A stretch of 64,000 nucleotides of DNA, taken from NCBI RefSeq assembly GCF_014279595.1, contig NZ_CP047943.1, positions 1,708,422 through 1,772,421 on the forward strand, written 5' to 3'. A program made the translations under genes and the position numbers. Below, piece by piece: positions 63,253 to 64,000 of the stretch (the first letter of the stretch is position 1; every line of letters begins with the position of its first letter). The DNA comes from Synechococcus sp. RS9909. GTDB taxonomy: Bacteria > Cyanobacteriota > Cyanobacteriia > PCC-6307 > Cyanobiaceae. The notes beneath the pieces were generated by a model. The model ran no database searches. It was not told the origin of the DNA and worked only from the letters and a program-made list of their open reading frames with translations.

Positions 63253-63744
63253 TCAACCCAGCCAGAGCTGGAGACGCGGCGCCAACACAAGCAGATCGAC
63301 GCTGATCGGACCGCCACCTGATCCGATCAGCACGGCGCACATCACCACATACATCGCCGCTTTCTCCCAGCTGGGGGGTTCACCCACCCCCATCGGGCCG
63401 GCGTAATCGCCTTCAGGAATCTGAAACGGATCCGGTGCAATGAAGGGGAAGCCACTGCGGATTTCCAGCACCACGGCATAGAGCATCGACACCGCGATTG
63501 CGGCAGCCGCCAGAGGCGTCAACACGCCCAGGATCAGGGCAATCCCCCCGGCCCACATCGAAAAAGCGGAGAGAAAACAGAGCCAGGCGGGTGTCTTCAT
63601 CGCCGTGGCCCAGGTGTTGAGATGGCGCAGCTTCGGCCAGCCATGTCGGATGAACACCAGGCCCGTGAACAGACGCAGAATCAACACAGTGGCTCCGGCC
63701 AGGCCAGAGGGAGCGGCGGGCACCAACAGAGCGACGGGATCCAT
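63253..63744 (-). CDS. DoxX-family membrane protein
   Basis: A 163-residue protein with four hydrophobic helices and the DoxX pattern (ILRLFTGLVFIRHGWPKL; SMWAGGIALILGVLTPLAA). The insert IRSGFPFIAPDPFQIPEGDY between helices 3 and 4 is longer than in many DoxX proteins. The family is linked to thiosulphate:quinone activity in archaea and to redox stress in bacteria; the role here is unknown. It ends 2 bp from the stop of the convergent GMC gene. Confidence 0.85.
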   Translation of the reverse strand: MDPVALLVPAAPSGLAGATVLILRLFTGLVFIRHGWPKLRHLNTWATAMKTPAWLCFLSAFSMWAGGIALILGVLTPLAAAAIAVSMLYAVVLEIRSGFPFIAPDPFQIPEGDYAGPMGVGEPPSWEKAAMYVVMCAVLIGSGGGPISVDLLVLAPRLQLWLG

Positions 63745-63796
63745 ACCTCGAGGCCGACGGATGCGACGACATTAAGGACTATCGCCTGACGCGTCG

Positions 63797-64000
63797 TTAA
63801 GGCTGCAGCCAGAGGCGATGGCCATCGGGGTCGTGCAGAAGACAACTCTGCGCCAGCCCGGGATCTCGCACCAGGATCTGGGCATAGAGCGCATCCTCAG
63901 GCTGCAGATCCGTGGCCATCGGCCCCGGGGACGCAGGCTGGATGTAGCGAAGGAATTCCACACCGCAACCCTGGGCCGGACCGATGCCGTGAATGGCCAC
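63797..64000 (-). CDS. VOC-superfamily (glyoxalase/bleomycin-resistance-like) protein, partial
   Basis: The C-terminal 67 residues of a gene whose 5' end is outside the window. The end LLHDPDGHRLWLQP is the classic last strand of VOC metalloenzymes such as glyoxalase I-like and dioxygenase-like proteins. The catalytic activity and true start cannot be determined. It lies upstream of DoxX on the same strand. Confidence 0.7.
   Translation of the reverse strand: MAIHGIGPAQGCGVEFLRYIQPASPGPMATDLQPEDALYAQILVRDPGLAQSCLLHDPDGHRLWLQP

Overview
The window is a gene-dense stretch (no gene-free gap above 300 bp) of a GC-rich, oxygenic picocyanobacterium, most likely a marine or euryhaline Synechococcus/Cyanobium-type strain. 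Supporting this are psbA (D1), plastocyanin and two c6-type cytochromes, the NDH-1 subunits NdhD and NdhL, a high-light-inducible protein, cyAbrB, a group 2 sigma factor, a Ycf51 protein, many small families typical of cyanobacteria (DUF1824, DUF2214, DUF2605, DUF2752, DUF3007) and an intronless tRNA-Leu(UAA). No rRNA, CRISPR array, transposon or prophage was seen.

Layout. 0-8.5 kb: an FAD oxidoreductase, a SIMPL protein, a rhomboid protease, endonuclease III, an Hli protein, a lower-GC TolC-like gene, OsmC and a PfkB-type kinase. 8.5-14 kb: katG, a HIT protein, psbA with its terminator and a palindrome-containing leader, and a DUF697 protein. 14-22.6 kb: a CDF metal exporter, an RGG-box/acidic-repeat protein, trpS, a lysozyme-like protein, thrS, glk and thrB. 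22.7-27.9 kb: ndhD, an M3 oligopeptidase and an unknown 510-residue protein. 27.9-38 kb, minus strand: a 10-kb run of tamB, ROK kinase, proA, folB, lipase, then three membrane proteins ending in an anchored alpha/beta hydrolase. 38-46.2 kb: Ycf51, DUF4332, a CocE-type hydrolase, glgB and hemE. 46.2-58 kb: petE, petJ, a Nif11-domain gene, clpB, a PTPS-like gene, hisIE, a metzincin, a sigma factor, PsiE, a Nif11-cupin fusion, a second c6-type cytochrome, cyAbrB and trpA. 58-64 kb: DUF3007, ndhL, tRNA-Leu, a large GH63-like glycosidase, a GMC oxidoreductase, DoxX and a truncated VOC gene.

How the genes fit together. Photosynthetic electron transport (psbA, petE, petJ, ndhD, ndhL), light and oxidative stress (hli, katG, osmC, clpB), carbon storage and sugar phosphorylation (glgB, glk, ROK, PfkB) and amino-acid, tetrapyrrole and folate synthesis (thrB, proA, hisIE, trpA, hemE, folB) dominate.

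The most unusual structural trait is that all twelve convergent gene pairs either overlap (15-140 bp) or end within 4 bp of each other. Their transcripts must therefore terminate inside opposing coding sequence. Other points worth a second look are the Nif11-cupin fusion, a Nif11 gene coupled to petJ, strong hairpins on the start codons of glgB and the CocE-type gene, a metzincin without a signal peptide, a ROK kinase lacking its zinc ligands, and an uncharacterised membrane-hydrolase module. I did not find a clear multi-gene novel defence or mobile system.
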